DNA of 64,000 nucleotides from Saccopteryx bilineata (taxonomy: Eukaryota > Chordata > Mammalia > Chiroptera > Emballonuridae), in contig NC_089491.1 in the NCBI RefSeq assembly GCF_036850765.1, positions 87,824,740-87,888,739 on the forward strand, given 5' to 3'. Shown here piece after piece: positions 33,929 through 45,607 of the stretch. A model generated the notes under the pieces. The model searched no databases. It was not told the origin of the DNA and was given only the letters and a program-made list of their open reading frames with translations. Every line of letters begins with the position of its first letter. Positions within the stretch are counted from its first letter, which is position 1. The position numbers were made by a program, and so were the translations under genes.

Positions 33929-34351
33929 CACTCCTGAGGCCCTGGCCGGTTGGCTCAGTGGTAGAGTGTTGGCCTGGTGTGCAGAAGTCCCGGGTTCGAT
34001 TCCCGGCCAGGGCACACAGGAGAAGCGCCCATCTGCTTCTCCACCCCTGCCCCTCTCCTTCCTCTCTGTCTCTCTCTTCCCCTCCTGCAGCTGAGGCTCC
34101 ACTGGAGCAAAGATGGCCCGGGCGCTGGGGATGGCTCCTTGGCCTCTGCCCCAGGTGCTAGAGTGGCTCTGGTCGCAACAGAGTGATGCCCCAGAGGGGC
34201 AGAGCATCACCCCCTGGTGGGCAGAGTGTCGCCCCCTGGTGGGCATGCCGGGTGGATCCTGGTTGGGTGCATGCAGGAGTCTGTCTGACTGTCTCTCCCT
34301 GTTTCCAGCTTCAGAAAACAAACAAACAAACAAACAAAAAACCACTCCTGA
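33929..34351 (+). repeat. Full-length type A SINE inserted in the provirus
   Basis: The copy at 33938-34342 is the best-preserved SINE here. Its head at 33939-34013 still has a pairable 7-bp acceptor-like stem (GCCCTGG with CCAGGGC), A-box TGGCTCAGTGG and B-box GGTTCGATTCC. The body has GGGGATGGCTCC and two GCATCACCCCCTGGTGGGCA-like modules, and the tail is (AAAC)n. TSD CACTCCTGA at 33929-33937 and 34343-34351. It shows the provirus was fixed at this site before SINE insertion. Confidence 0.96.
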
Positions 34352-35097
34352 ATTTGCCTTCTCCAAAACCTCTCCCTCCCTAAAGAAGAAGAAACTGTTC
34401 TTCCTCTCTGCTGTGGCCAGGCCACAGAACCTCCACTGGATAATCAAACAAGGTAGCCTCCTGAAGGGACTTTCGGTTTTAACACCCTCACCAATCTAAC
34501 TATCGCCAAAAGAACTGGGAACTGGTTGGAGATCTCTTACATTCAGGACTTCTAGTTATTCACGCTCCCATCCAAATCTCTGTGCTGCCTGTTCTACCAC
34601 ACAGGCCCTTTTTGGCCAGAGAAACCTCACCTAAACTCTCTGCTCCTAATCTTTCCTCCTTCGCCTGACCTCCAACTCTCTCCCCTTCCTGCCTAACCCC
34701 TGAGGGCGCCCCTCTCTCGGCACCCCTCTCTGGTCCCTCTGCGGACCTCTTTCACTCGGGTCTCTTCCCTCCAAGATCCTCCTCCCCTCCCTTCGTAGGA
34801 TCCTGTTTCTCATTCACCTGCAAATACCATTCTCTCTTTCTCCTCTCCTGCTGGCCATGGGCCCCTCCCTTCTCCACTGTGTTCTTAAGCCCCTCCTCCA
34901 TCAAGCCATTCTCAGCCAGCCATTGGCCCTTACACCAGCTTGCAGGACGCCCAACCCCAATTTTTTGCAGAAAGTTCTGGCCCGTCCTGCCTCTGGCTCT
35001 GGTGTTTCTGGCTGGATCTGGGTACCAGACTCCCCAGGAGCCCCCTCCTCTTATTCTCAACCCCCAAACCCTTATCCAGGACCTGTGAACATGACAT
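34352..35097 (+). pseudogene. Provirus region: decayed 5' Gag
   Basis: Pyrimidine- and proline-codon-rich sequence (CCTCCC and CCCC runs) consistent with a Gag matrix/p12-like region, but every frame is broken and no conserved matrix motif is evident. Capsid appears largely deleted because capsid C-terminal-like sequence starts abruptly at about 35100. Confidence 0.45.
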
Positions 35098-35370
35098 TTA
35101 AAGTTTTCAATGGTCGTGGCTTACAGGAACAAGCCAAGGTTGTTTGCCAGGCCCACATGCAGCAGAACGTAATGCTTCAAACTCAGACTCTTGTGGCAAC
35201 CTTGAGGCCGGCAGAGCAACAGGGGCAAGGCACAGGAAGTGCCCAACCCAAATCCAGGCCACAAAGAGAAATCCCATCACTGTGCCCAACAGGTCCCCTG
35301 CTGGCAGCTGCCCACTAAGCCCTGCCCTGACTGCAAGCAGCCCAGTCACTGGCAGAGTCATTGCCCCCTT
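35098..35370 (+). pseudogene. Gag capsid C-terminus and nucleocapsid remnant
   Basis: One frame has KVFNGRG (35100-35120), like the VFN.R motif near the capsid end of gammaretroviral Gag. A different frame carries CPDCKQPSHWQSHC at 35323-35364, an exact C-X2-C-X4-H-X4-C zinc knuckle. A single knuckle is the gammaretroviral arrangement. The change of frame between the two shows at least one frameshift. Nucleocapsid would bind viral RNA; this copy is dead. Confidence 0.78.
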
Positions 35371-35489
35371 TGGGCAGCAGGCTCATCCTCAATGTCTCTG
35401 CATGGAGGATGGGTCACCCAGATGGGAGGCCAGTCCAGCCAGGCGGGCCCATGGCTCAAATTCCTAGGCCTTATGAACGACTGACACGG

Positions 35490-35710
35490 TCTGGACTTGG
35501 AGAACCCAGGGTAATGCTGCAGGAACGGGTAAGTGGACATGGTAGCTGCCTTCTCTGTTTTGCCATCACACTCTGGACTTCTAGTTCCCTCATGGGTCTC
35601 GGTTATGGGAGTGGGTGGGACCTCTTATTTTCCCCTTCTTATGCCACTCCTGGCTTACAATTTTGCCTCAAGTTTGCTGGCCCCCTACCCATCTCTGGCT
35701 CACCAAAAGG
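35490..35710 (+). pseudogene. Protease-region remnant of Pol
   Basis: EPRVMLQ (35502-35522) resembles the start of gammaretroviral protease, and about 10 codons later, in another frame, FSVL (35551-35562) resembles the segment after the catalytic aspartate. The aspartate motif itself is not preserved in a readable frame. Evidence is by motif order only. Confidence 0.5.
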
Positions 35711-35930
35711 CTGGACCCTGCAGATCCCCCTATTACTCCTCTTTTTTTAAAAAAAAAAATCCTTACAAGACTGTATCCGTGAAGTTTCTCCAGTCACAGC
35801 CAAACAGATGTTCCTCCTGACATCCCTCAAAGCCACCACCTGCAGATTTCCTCCTCCCCACGACTCCCCTAACCAGCAGGAAGTAGCCAGACAAATAAGT
35901 GGTGCCCCTAATTAACACAAAATATCAGAA
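35711..35930 (+). other. Provirus 3' internal sequence
   Basis: Unassigned; no reverse transcriptase, integrase or envelope motif and no purine tract before the LTR. An A-run lies at about 35749-35759. The deletion joining protease to the 3' end must lie in or before this part. Confidence 0.5.
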
Positions 35931-36283
35931 TGTAGGGTGCTTAGCAATGGGGGAAGGTCATGTGAGGAACCCAGACCTGGGAAATTTGGCTGGAGCCTCC
36001 CACACTCATGCACACCAAAAGAAACTTCCCAGAAGTCCCTTGGAAAAGAGTGACTATCTGCCAGCCAGTGAGATTTCACCACGTCATATTAGCTCGACCA
36101 CCCTAGAGACCCTTTAAATATTCCCCACGCGAGTCAACCCATGCAACTTCCCTGGCCTCTGTCCTCAGGACCAGGGAACATCATCAGGCGGCATGTGCTC
36201 TGTACTCAATAAAGCTTTTGCTTATTCCACACTTCATGGCTACACCCCTTCCTTCTTCCTCGGGCGGGGAAAAATACCTTACA
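35931..36283 (+). repeat. Provirus 3' LTR
   Basis: Begins TGTAGGGTGCTTAGC and ends CCTTACA, about 92% identical by hand to the 5' LTR, with the same TTTAAATA and AATAAA signals. The changes are mostly transitions, several at former CpG sites. Confidence 0.94.
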
Positions 36284-36288
36284 TTAAT

Positions 36289-37070
36289 AGTACTAATTTG
36301 AGATAAATGTTAATGAACAATTAATTGGGTTGTATCATTCTTTCATTATAGATATAACCTATTCTTTTTGATCCTCTCTGTTGTCTATTTGTAAGATTTT
36401 ATTAAGATATTTTACAAGAACAAAAAATAAAAACAAAAAATTGTAGTGTCAGTAAGGGACCTATGCCTCAAATAAAATAATACTGCTACTGTGCGCGCAT
36501 GAGAAAGGTCATTTACTAGTCTCATTCTTCAACATCACCAGACATCAAGTCAAATAAATGAATTAGAGAAGAGAGGAAATGGTCAGTTTAGGGTAATATT
36601 TTTGCCGAAATTTGACCAGAGAGGCTTTATTAAAATAAAATGACCTGTATTACCTTCAAATTATTTTGTTTACACATCTGTTTTCTTTAGGAGTGGGAGA
36701 GGGACTGTAAATTAAATCACAGAGAAGCACTGTCATGCTGACTGAGACAAGTTCAATACCAAGGATTTATCTACTTAGACAAATGAAATCAGAGTCAGTA
36801 TATCCATCTGAAATGTTCTGATGCATCTGCAGAAATACAAAATGTTTATGGAATATTCAATTTTATTTCAGTCAAATTTGATGCAGTTGTCCAGAGGCTG
36901 CTAATCATTAAGGGTAGGCTTTATCAAATCAATTTCATAGTTTATATAAGACTAAAGGATATGGTTACCACATAAAATATAGTTAAACAACAAATAATTT
37001 TTAGTGTGTCTAAAATATTGCACTTATAAAATGTATATATGTGTGTGTGTATGTGTGCGCGCGCCTGCAT
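36289..37070. other. Unassigned AT-rich DNA
   Basis: No gene or named repeat; a (GT)n(GC)n tract lies at about 37041-37064. Confidence 0.35.
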
Positions 37071-37178
37071 ATGGGGGTTGGCAAAGGTAGGTTTATAGTT
37101 GTAAGTACATGTATTATTATTTATTAATTATTATATTATCTTTTATTATTATTAACCTACTTTTGCCCACCCTTGTAT
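37071..37178. mobile_element. Palindromic mariner-type MITE
   Basis: GGGTTGGCAAAGGTAGGTT near the left end and AACCTACTTTTGCCCACCC (37154-37172) at the right pair as inverted ends with two mismatches. The interior is an AT-rich TTATTATTTATTAATTATTA stretch. TA-rich flanks fit TA target choice. I recall closely similar short palindromic elements from mammal genomes. Too short to encode anything. Confidence 0.82.
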
Positions 37179-37533
37179 ATATCTATAGCATATATTTTTA
37201 TCAACAAAATAAACAATAACAGCTTCTGGATATTATTTTATCTAATAGACCAAAACAACTAATTTTCATATTGGGTATTCATATTTTTTTTCAATCAATT
37301 CATTCAAAAGTAGTCATTTGAAGGCTATATCCAGGAGAGAAAAAAGACATGATTCAAAAAGGAAATACACATTGTATCCCCATACTTTGTTGTGTCTGTG
37401 CAACAGAGAACAATCAGGTGAAATCTTTTTTGATATTTTAATTCACATAAAAATTATTTGATATTTTTTAGTAGTTTGGATTGATACAGCTTAGACAGTT
37501 CTATTTCCTAGGCTACTCAAAAATAAAAAATTC
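37179..37533. other. Unassigned AT-rich DNA
   Basis: Nothing recognised. Confidence 0.35.
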
Positions 37534-37629
37534 TTGCCCTTGCCAGAGAACTTGGTTGGTAAGAGCATTGTTCCAGAAGCAGAGGTTGCCAGTTCAATCC
37601 TCAGCCCAGGCAAATACAGGGAGCACCAA

Positions 37630-37682
<53 letters not shown>

Positions 37683-37735
37683 CTTTCCATTCCTCTCTCA
37701 CTAAAATCAATATATTAAAATAAATAACTAAATAA
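37534..37735 (+). repeat. Type D SINE with expanded (TC)n
   Basis: CTTGCCAGAGAACTTGGTTGG head, B-box-like CAGTTCAATCC, then (TC)n at about 37635-37679 and AAAATCAATATATTAAAAT tail. Confidence 0.85.
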
Positions 37736-38984
37736 AATCTTTTTCCGTCAAATAATATTTATGCTTATTATCACTTTAAATATACAGATGTAGTTTTGTT
37801 ACCCTTTGAAAACCTAAACTAAGGATTGTAAATTTCATAAAATTATTAAATCTTATATTTTGGTCATTCAGCTATTTTTCATATAATTTTTACAAGAACT
37901 TATGATATTCTTGCAAAATAAAAACGGATTCGTAAAACCTCCCTTTTGTTAAACTACCAATAAGAATTTGATCTGTTATTTACATTCTTTATAAGAATTG
38001 ATTTGTTAGATTCTAAAAAAAAGTTTATACTTTTTATTAAAATTTTCTAATTGTTTTAAATAAAGCATATTCTATGCCATCAATAAATAAGACATTTTAT
38101 GTATCAAATTAAAATAGTCAATATTTTGGCTAAGTTTATGAATTTGAATATGTGAATAAGAAATCAATTCAGATGTTAAAACATTATTCTTTATATCTTC
38201 CTGATCACAAATATTCCATTTAGGAAACTTTTTGTCTGTCTGAAAAACACTCTTCAGTATAAATCTGCTGGTCTTTCAACGTGGATGCATGTAAGAATAT
38301 ATTTGTTTCAACTTTCTTTCTACAGTTTATTTTAACTAAATATAAGTTTCATGCTGGGGATTTATTTTTTTTTTTTCAACACATTGAAACTCCATTCTCA
38401 CTCATTAATGTTCATTGTTTCTTTTAAGAAGTCAGCTGTTAATCTAACTCTTGCTCCTTTAAAAGCACTTTTTCATTGACTGTTTCCAAGATACTTAACA
38501 TACCAAATGTATATTATTCATTATCATTGTCATTATTAACCTAAGATTTTACTGGGAAGATTAGTTTTATTAGTTCTGAGAAATCTTTATTCAGAATCTC
38601 TTCTAATATTCCTTCTTTACTGTTCTTTCTTTCCTCTCTTTTTAGACTTTCAACTTTTTTTGATCCCCTTTATGCTCTATGCATGTATATTCTTTGTGTT
38701 TTTCAGCTTTCCCTGCTTCATTCTAGACAATTTTGTCATCATATTTTCCAATTGATTATTTCTTCCACTGTCAAAACCAAGTCATTAAATTCTCTGCTTT
38801 ATTTATTGTATTTCTTTTAATTTCCATTTTATTTCAAACTTGTTCAGTCACATTTAATATTTCACTTCTGCCACGAGTTTCAAGCTTATCATTTATCTCC
38901 TTGAATGTGGTAAATACAGTCTGTGTCTGATAATTCCAGCATTTGGAGTTGTGGTACATATTATTATTTTGTATTTTTTGTGCT
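37736..38984. other. Unassigned AT-rich DNA
   Basis: Very AT-rich with pyrimidine-rich stretches near 38600-38900, possibly old antisense L1, but I cannot confirm it. No gene seen. Confidence 0.35.
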
Positions 38985-39080
38985 GGTTCTTTTTTTTATT
39001 GATTTTAATTTATTATGTTTACATAGATTCAAGTGTCCCACCGAATACATCCCCCCACCCCGTGTGCTGTTTCTTAATTA
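38985..39080 (-). repeat. L1 3'-end fragment, antisense
   Basis: TTTATTGATTTTAATTTATT, ATGTTTACATAGATTCAAGT and CGAATACATCCCCCCACCCC resemble the reverse complement of a bat L1 3' terminus. The right boundary is unclear. Confidence 0.55.
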
Positions 39081-39151
39081 TGAGATCTTGTCTACTCATA
39101 TTCTGGTTATTTTAATTGGATGCTGGATATTGTGTTTGAAAAATTAATTAC

Positions 39152-39381
39152 AGAAATAATGTGAGGCCCTAGTTAGTGAGTTTAACCAGTTATAGCATCC
39201 TCCTGAAACGGCAAGATTATGGATTCAATCAGGGCATGTACCAGAAGTGATCAATGAATGTGCAACAGGCACAACTAAGTGGAACATAAATGAATGCTCT
39301 CTCTTTATTTCTCTCTCTCTCTCTCTCTCTTCCTGCCTCTCCCTGTCTCTCTCCATCTATAAAAAAAAGAAATAATTTGAG
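39152..39381 (+). repeat. Type D SINE with 14-bp TSD
   Basis: The copy at 39166-39367 starts GCCCTAGTTAGTGAGTTTA, has AACTAAGTGGAACATAAATG and a CT-rich tail. AGAAATAATGTGAG (39152-39165) and AGAAATAATTTGAG (39368-39381) differ at one base. Confidence 0.92.
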
Positions 39382-39919
39382 AACAAAGATGCTATTATTA
39401 TCCTCCAGAAATGATGTTCTATTGGCTTAGAAATAACAATTCCCAATCATTTCCAGGTCATGTTAATCCAAATCCAGGATTAAAACTTTTCTGACCATGC
39501 AAAACTTTGAAGCTGGACTGAAGTTTGTTTAGGCTTAATTTATTTTTGGTTCATTCTTGCTACTGTCATGCAACCAAAATGAAGAGGTAACTTACCATGT
39601 GACTAATTTAAAAACCTCCATTCTGTTCAGGGGTCCATGAACCTCAAGAGGCCAGACTATCAGCTAACTTTATATCCCCAATGCAGTAGAAGCATAACAA
39701 TTCCTAAAAGAAGTAATGTCTCTGGAATAATATCTACTGGGTCTTAATCTGGTGATTATTACTATTATTAATTTTACTTATGATTGCTTTTATTATTCAT
39801 TTTATATATTTTTAATTAGTATGTTTAAGCTCTTCAAAATTAATTTCAGCAGGAAGTTTTGTCCAAATTATTTTATTTGCTATTATCAAAGGCAGTATCA
39901 AGTCCTTGACTATTAAAAA
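39382..39919. other. Unassigned AT-rich DNA
   Basis: Nothing recognised. Confidence 0.35.
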
Positions 39920-40262
39920 TGAATTTTTCTTAAGTGAGAACAGGGGAGATAGTGAGACAGACACCCACATGTGCCTCAACCAAGATCCACCCAGCATGCC
40001 TTTTTTGGGAAGATGTTGGATACTGAGCTATTTTTAGCACCTGGGGCTAACATGGCTTGGATGAAACAAGCTATTCTCAGTGCCTGGACCACACTTGAAC
40101 CAATGGAGCCATTGGCTGTGGGAGAGAAAGAGGAAGAGAAAGGAGAGAAGGACGGGAAGAGAAGTAGACAGTAGCTTCTCCTGTGTGCCCTGACCAGGAA
40201 TTGAACCTAGGACATCAATATGCTGGGCTGATGCTCTATCCACTTAGCCACCGGCCAAGGCC
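39920..40262 (-). repeat. Type A SINE
   Basis: The reverse strand gives GGGCCTTGGCCGGTGGCTAA, B-box-like GGTTCAATTCC and GAGAATAGCTTG; two short open frames over it are SINE-derived. Confidence 0.9.
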
Positions 40263-42069
40263 CAAAGTTAATTTTAAAATATAATTTTCTACAGAAGACA
40301 AAATCTATTTTATGATATTAAAAAAATCCTTTATTTCAAGACAAATTTGTCCAGTCCTCATTGGCCTTGTTCTATAAATAAATAATGTGTGGATTGGTTT
40401 TTTAATAACATCAATCACATAGAAAATAAAAGAGTTAAAAAAAAAAGAAAACAAAAGAGTTGGTAAAATATCTGAAAAGGAAATAAAAGTATATATTCAA
40501 ATTAAGTTGAGAGAAACTAAAGGTAACAGAAGGAATTAAGTCACTGTGTTGATTCAACAGTTCACTTTTTAAAATAAGTTGTGTTCTCATTCAATCTATC
40601 TAATTGACATATATCCCAAATCGCATAAATCAAAAAGTGAAAGAGGAGACAAACTAAAGAGTGATTAGTACTCCACCCAGAAGAACATGCCTATATACCA
40701 ATGTAACTATAAAAGAGGAAAAGCAAGGAAAAAAAATCTAACCCATAGAATAGGAATCGTCATTAAAATGGTCAAAACTTATGTTTTTAAGAGTAATAGT
40801 GCTTGTCTGGAAATTAGAAGCTGTCATGTTCCAGCTGGTTTTATGAAGAAATCCCATCTCTAACTCTCTTTCTCAATAGTCTCATTGGTAAAATAATCAA
40901 TTTGGAAAACATAGTCTCCAAAACCCATTTCAACTCTAAGATTTTATGATAAAATATTTTAAAGTTACATTTTCTTTTAAGTTTTTGATAATCCTTTGCA
41001 TAAAAATAAAAAATACACAGGTGTACATGTACACACATACATATAAACACAAATAAGGGAAAAATGTTTTTTCTTAACATATACAAAAATACCTCTTGCA
41101 AAAAGAATAAATGCAGAAACAACTCCACAAGGTAAAAAACACACTTCTAAAATAGATCAAATTCAATCCACATTCTTGAAGTAACAAGAACTATTGCTAG
41201 CACATGCTTACAAAAAATATTCATTATAGCTCAAATCTAATTTCTGTTCTCTAAGGAGCTTTAATAGAATCAGTGAATATTTCCATAATGTCTTTTATGT
41301 TCATGTCAGTGAGATAACAGTTTCATACTCAAAGATTTCTAATTGACTTGACCATAGAATAAGCCTTTTGTTCAAAGAAAGGTAAAAAATAAAAGACAAG
41401 AAAGATGGTATTTTAACTTTCTGATGTATAATGCACACAGATATTGTGGGGACATAAAAATATTGAGTGCAAAAAAACTCCACAAAAAGACTGGGTAATA
41501 AAATCATGATATTAACCAAAGAATTATCTAGCCACAATAATTCCACAAGGGCACAGGCATATCTATAAGGAGCTGTTTTGAAAATGAAAGCTGGATTTAC
41601 TAGTTTCAGAGAAAAACATGAGATGTTTATACATGAGTTTATCTGTAAATATAAGTATCAGAGGTAATAGTCAATAGCATCAGGAAAGCAACTTCAAGAG
41701 TTTTGTTAGTAAGTTTTGAAAATATCTCTGACTTGTATTGTTAAATAAGACAAAAGTTGCAAGGTCTGGGAAGTTCTAAATATTATTTCTTAATAAATGT
41801 TAAATTGTAGCATAGTATTTTGTAGATGCAGCTGTAAACAGAATGAGCTGACAGGAACTCATCCAGATTAAAGTATCCAACTGCAAAGAAGAAATCAACA
41901 TGTATGACCAAATAGTGTCTAAGCAGAGCTTTGGATATGAATCTCCTGTCTTCTTTACTTGCTGTAAGTAAATAAAACTACCTTGTGACAACTACATCTG
42001 GTTTTTGAATAGAACAACCCAATTTGCAGACCCCTTGAATTTGGTAACAGTATTATACCTACATTTATA
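40263..42069. other. Unassigned AT-rich DNA, 1.8 kb
   Basis: No gene or named repeat recognised; several short minus-strand open frames with hydrophobic, low-complexity translations typical of AT-rich DNA. Confidence 0.35.
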
Positions 42070-42091
42070 TCTTTGTATCTATCTCTGTATC

Positions 42092-42153
<62 letters not shown>

Positions 42154-42164
42154 ATCTATCTATC

Positions 42165-42197
<33 letters not shown>

Positions 42198-42292
42198 TAT
42201 CTATCTGTCTATCTATCTGTCTATCTATCTATCTGTCTATCTATCTATCACCTATCTATCATCATCTATCCACTCACCTATCTATATGGTCT
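42070..42292. repeat. (TATC)n microsatellite
   Basis: Over 200 bp of TATC units with interspersed TGTC, TATTATC and CATC variants; the uninterrupted core is about 42091-42152. The Tyr/Leu/Ser/Ile open frames are repeat artefacts. Confidence 0.97.
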
Positions 42293-44424
42293 ATCTCCTT
42301 TCCTTTGATTTTAAGATAGAATCTGAGTATTGGAAAATAGCCCTATATTTATATTTCTTAATCTCATTTATAAAATGTTGACTATAACCTTTATCTGATA
42401 GAATTATTATGCACACCAGAAGCTATAAAATACATTCAAGACTCTTTAATTTGGGTAGGTAGATAATAATATGAGCTGTTATTTCTTTCTCCTTGGTAAG
42501 GATTTTAAAAATGGAAGCTCTCATCACCAGAGTCACCTGCCAAGTGTTTGAAGAAAGTACGTAAGTCAATAGAGAACCTATGATATATCTAAATCTGTAT
42601 TTTAAAAAAATCAAACAAAATCTAGCTAGCTAGCTATTTTATCAACCTAGCTAGATTAGGTAAATCCATAAACACTATATTTGAAATTGGTCCTTTTATC
42701 TTTGACTTCTTGTTCCTTCTCTGATTGCTCTTCCTTTTTACTAACTTGCCCTCAGTGTTATTCCCTGATCATCTACCTCTTAAAATCATCATCATCTTTT
42801 TCCACCCCTTTTATTAAATTTATTAGCCTCTGAAATGTCTATAGAACTGAGCTTTACTTGTCCTTAATTATAATCAATCTAGCCCAGGATTCTAAGGCCT
42901 CTGGGTTATTTTAAAAGCCAAGCAGATAAGTCAAAACCGAGTACAGAAAAATACTTTCTTTAAAACTCTATTTCAGATTGCAAGAGTGAGGAAATAGAAG
43001 AAAGTAGAAAAAGAGGAGTTGAGTCATTGTTTGGTTCACTCATGTGGAGGGCAGTGTAAATGGGAAGGAGACGACAGTGAGTAGGTAGGGACTTGGTAGC
43101 ATACAGACCCGCATGGGGAATCAAAGGCATTCAGAGTCGTACTTAGCAAAGTACTGCTGTGAGGAAAACAAGAGCTTCTAACGTAACTCAGTTGAGGGTT
43201 TCAATCTATTGCCTGTGATTTCTAAGCTTAGATAACTAATGTAAGATAAAAACTGGCAAATGTTAAGCCCCCCCTTTAATGTGCTGTTCTCTACTTCACA
43301 TCCTGCTGATTTAAAACATTGCTTTTTATCAGAAGTCATTTTTGCTCATATACATAGAATGATTTCCTATTACAATTTCAGACATGTTTGAGTTCCTTTG
43401 TGACTTTTCCAGGCCTTTTATTACCTGACTTTGTATTTTTTATCATTTGTTTCTAGTTCTCTCGACAAACTAGCTTTGCAGCTCCTTCCAACCCTGCCAA
43501 TATTTATATTTTCTCCTAGTGCTGGAATCTGCTCCTCCAGATTAGTAAATCTATAAACATTCTTCAAGGCACAGCAGGAGTTCCTGTGCAACTCTGTGCA
43601 ACTGTATTCACGGTTTCCACACCATTTTCCTTCCCTTCTCCAATCCCTCTATTCTACTTAGAAACAAAAATTGAATTGACAACAGTATGATTAGTTGAAG
43701 GTAGAAAATCTATTTGAATATTTTGGTCTACAAAGGACCAAACAGCCATTTTGACTTACTGTTTCCCTTTGTCTGGATATGTTTGTTCTAAGTTAAGTAA
43801 AACAACTGGGAAATGGAATACCCAATGGTCACAGTAATATCTTGCCTTTGATTTATCTAATTCTGAGAACATTTCCAAAATTAATTAAACCAAACATGTT
43901 TTCCAGCACAGTCTGTAATGGTACAATTCCTTGTGTACCATATCAATGGCATAATTTTGCTGCATGTGCACAGATAAAAAATAGCAATGTCAAACACATC
44001 TGTCAAATTTGATGCCTGAGGCATCTTTTTTGATAGACAGCTGTGGATGCTAAGTGCTCAGTACTCCCACCTCTTTCAAGAAAGCCATCTATTAATAGGC
44101 TTTATATTTTTGAGCTTTGCATCTGTATTTGTAGACTGAGAAAACAATGAACTAAGTCCTTGGTGTGGAGAGAGAGGGAGGAAAAGCACCTGCTAAGTGT
44201 AGAGCCCTTTGCTACAGAGGAAGAGAAGGTACTTTGCTCTTATTGATAAGCCCCTTTGGAAATCTGTGAAAGGACTGGATCTCTTCAGGAGACCATTGTT
44301 ACCTTGTATTTAAAAGGATTTTTCTTCCTGCAAATAAAAGAATTGTGTGAATTTCACTCAGAAGGCCTCAGAATTTGAAGGCATCACACTTCCTTTCTTT
44401 TCCTCTCTCATCAGTTTCCCCCGA
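42293..44424. other. Unassigned AT-rich DNA, 2.1 kb
   Basis: No gene or named repeat recognised. An 11-bp inverted repeat AATCTAGCTAG/CTAGCTAGATT sits at 42619-42629 and 42647-42657. Confidence 0.35.
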
Positions 44425-44595
44425 GGTTCAAAAAACTTTCTCTGTAAAGGGTTAAGGAGTAAATATTTTAGGCTTTGTTGTGGGCCACATAGTCTCTCTC
44501 ATAATTACTCAACTCTGTCATTGTAGCAAAGGCACACCTAGATAACAGGAATGAATGGGCATGCCTATGTTCCAATAAAACACTGTTAATCACAT
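44425..44595 (+). repeat. Ancient MER-type DNA transposon remnant
   Basis: TCTGTAAAGGGTTAAGGAGT, AAATATTTTAGGCTTTG, ACTCAACTCTGTCATTGTAG and TATGTTCCAATAAAACACTG, in this order, match a very common eutherian non-autonomous repeat, probably hAT-related. I do not assign the exact name. Ends are degraded. Confidence 0.78.
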
Positions 44596-45374
44596 AGAGT
44601 TTTAAATTTTATATAATTTTCCCAAGGTCACAAAAGCTCATTCTTTTGATTTCTTCCAATCATTTAAAAATGTAAATTACATTTTTTAACTCAGACTTCT
44701 AGTCTACAGAAATGTTTTCTGTTTATTTCATGTTAAAACAAGAAATAGATGTTCCTTGTGAAGCAGACTATCATCTCCAAATACTGAGATATCTGAGCCT
44801 GAGACTTACCCGTTGTCTTTATCAGCAAACTGAGAGTTCTAGAGGAAAAACATAACTGTTTATATTTTTTTCAAAAATCAGAAAATGAGTCATTTGATTC
44901 CAAAGTAAAAGTGGCCTGCTATTCCTCTTGAAGCAAAATCCAACCGTGTTCTGGCTTATCTAGCTATCTTAGGTTAAAAAGACAAGGTAGTCACAGCAAA
45001 CATAGTATTTATAACTTCTGTATTTTTAGGAATTTATATTTTTTGTGCAACTAAAAACAGAAGTATAAAATTTAGTACATTTTAAAAGTTTAGTGTGTCT
45101 GAATGCTAAGCCCCGGTGGCATCAGCTGTAGTTATGTCTGATGCAATCTGGCACCTTGTTGATTCCCATTCTCCACACTGCCATTGCTACTCAATCATGA
45201 AGATTAGGTCTTCAGGGCTTTAAGTCAGGAGCCAGTTATAAACAGATACCATATAACATTGTTCTAAGTTTAAAAACTGTTCAACAGTGTAACCAATCAG
45301 GACTTTATCCACTCACCAAATTCCTGAAGAGGGAAGATTAGGAGGTTGCGTTGTGGTCCCTAGCTAATGAGTCT
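44596..45374. other. Unassigned AT-rich DNA
   Basis: Nothing recognised. Confidence 0.35.
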
Positions 45375-45607
45375 CTTCAATTGTCTTTATATTTCTTTTT
45401 TTAAAAATTTTATTTATTCATTTTTAGAGAGGAGAGAGAGGGGGGGGAGGGAGAAAAAGAGAGAGAAAAGGGGGGAGGAGCTGGAAGCATCAACTCCCAT
45501 ATGTGCCTTGACCAGGCAAGCCCAGGGTTTCGAACAGGTGATCTCAACATTTCCAGGTCGACGCTTTATCCACTGCGCCACCACAGGTCAGGCTTCAATT
45601 GTCTTTA
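45375..45607 (-). repeat. Type C SINE with 15-bp TSD
   Basis: The copy at 45390-45592 reads, on the minus strand, GCCTGACCTGTGGTGGCGC with GGTCGACCTGGAAATG-like B region and GGTCAAGGCACATATGGGA. Perfect CTTCAATTGTCTTTA at 45375-45389 and 45593-45607. The head retains a good GTGGCGCAGTGG A-box. Confidence 0.95.

Larger units (their letters stand above)
33211..36288 (+). mobile_element. Internally deleted gammaretrovirus-like provirus
   Basis: Two direct LTRs (33216-33567 and 35931-36283) bracket about 2.36 kb, and TTAAT occurs immediately outside both (33211-33215, 36284-36288), so this is one integrated provirus. Order inside: primer binding site, leader, a SINE, a Gag remnant with zinc knuckle, and a protease-region remnant. 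Most of Gag matrix/capsid, nearly all of Pol and all of Env are missing or unreadable, and no polypurine tract is visible before the 3' LTR. By hand the LTRs differ at about 28 of 352 positions, indicating an old insertion. It cannot encode a working product. Confidence 0.93.

Noticed and set aside
33939..34013. Possible tRNA gene (acceptor-like stem, A and B boxes)
   Set aside because: It is the head of a full SINE with target duplication and a downstream body, so it is tRNA-derived rather than a tRNA gene. The same applies to all other SINE heads.
33917..34447. 176-codon minus-strand open frame, the longest in the window
   Set aside because: It lies mostly across the antisense of a SINE plus adjoining provirus sequence; the translation reflects SINE consensus, not a protein family.
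34857..35750. A functional retroviral Gag or protease gene
   Set aside because: Motifs are split over different frames with large deletions and no continuous coding region.
42070..42292. Regularly spaced repeats as a CRISPR-like array
   Set aside because: A four-base microsatellite without unique spacers, in a mammalian genome.
42005..42381. Open frames of 104 and 102 codons rich in Tyr, Leu, Ser, Ile
   Set aside because: Translations of the TATC microsatellite.
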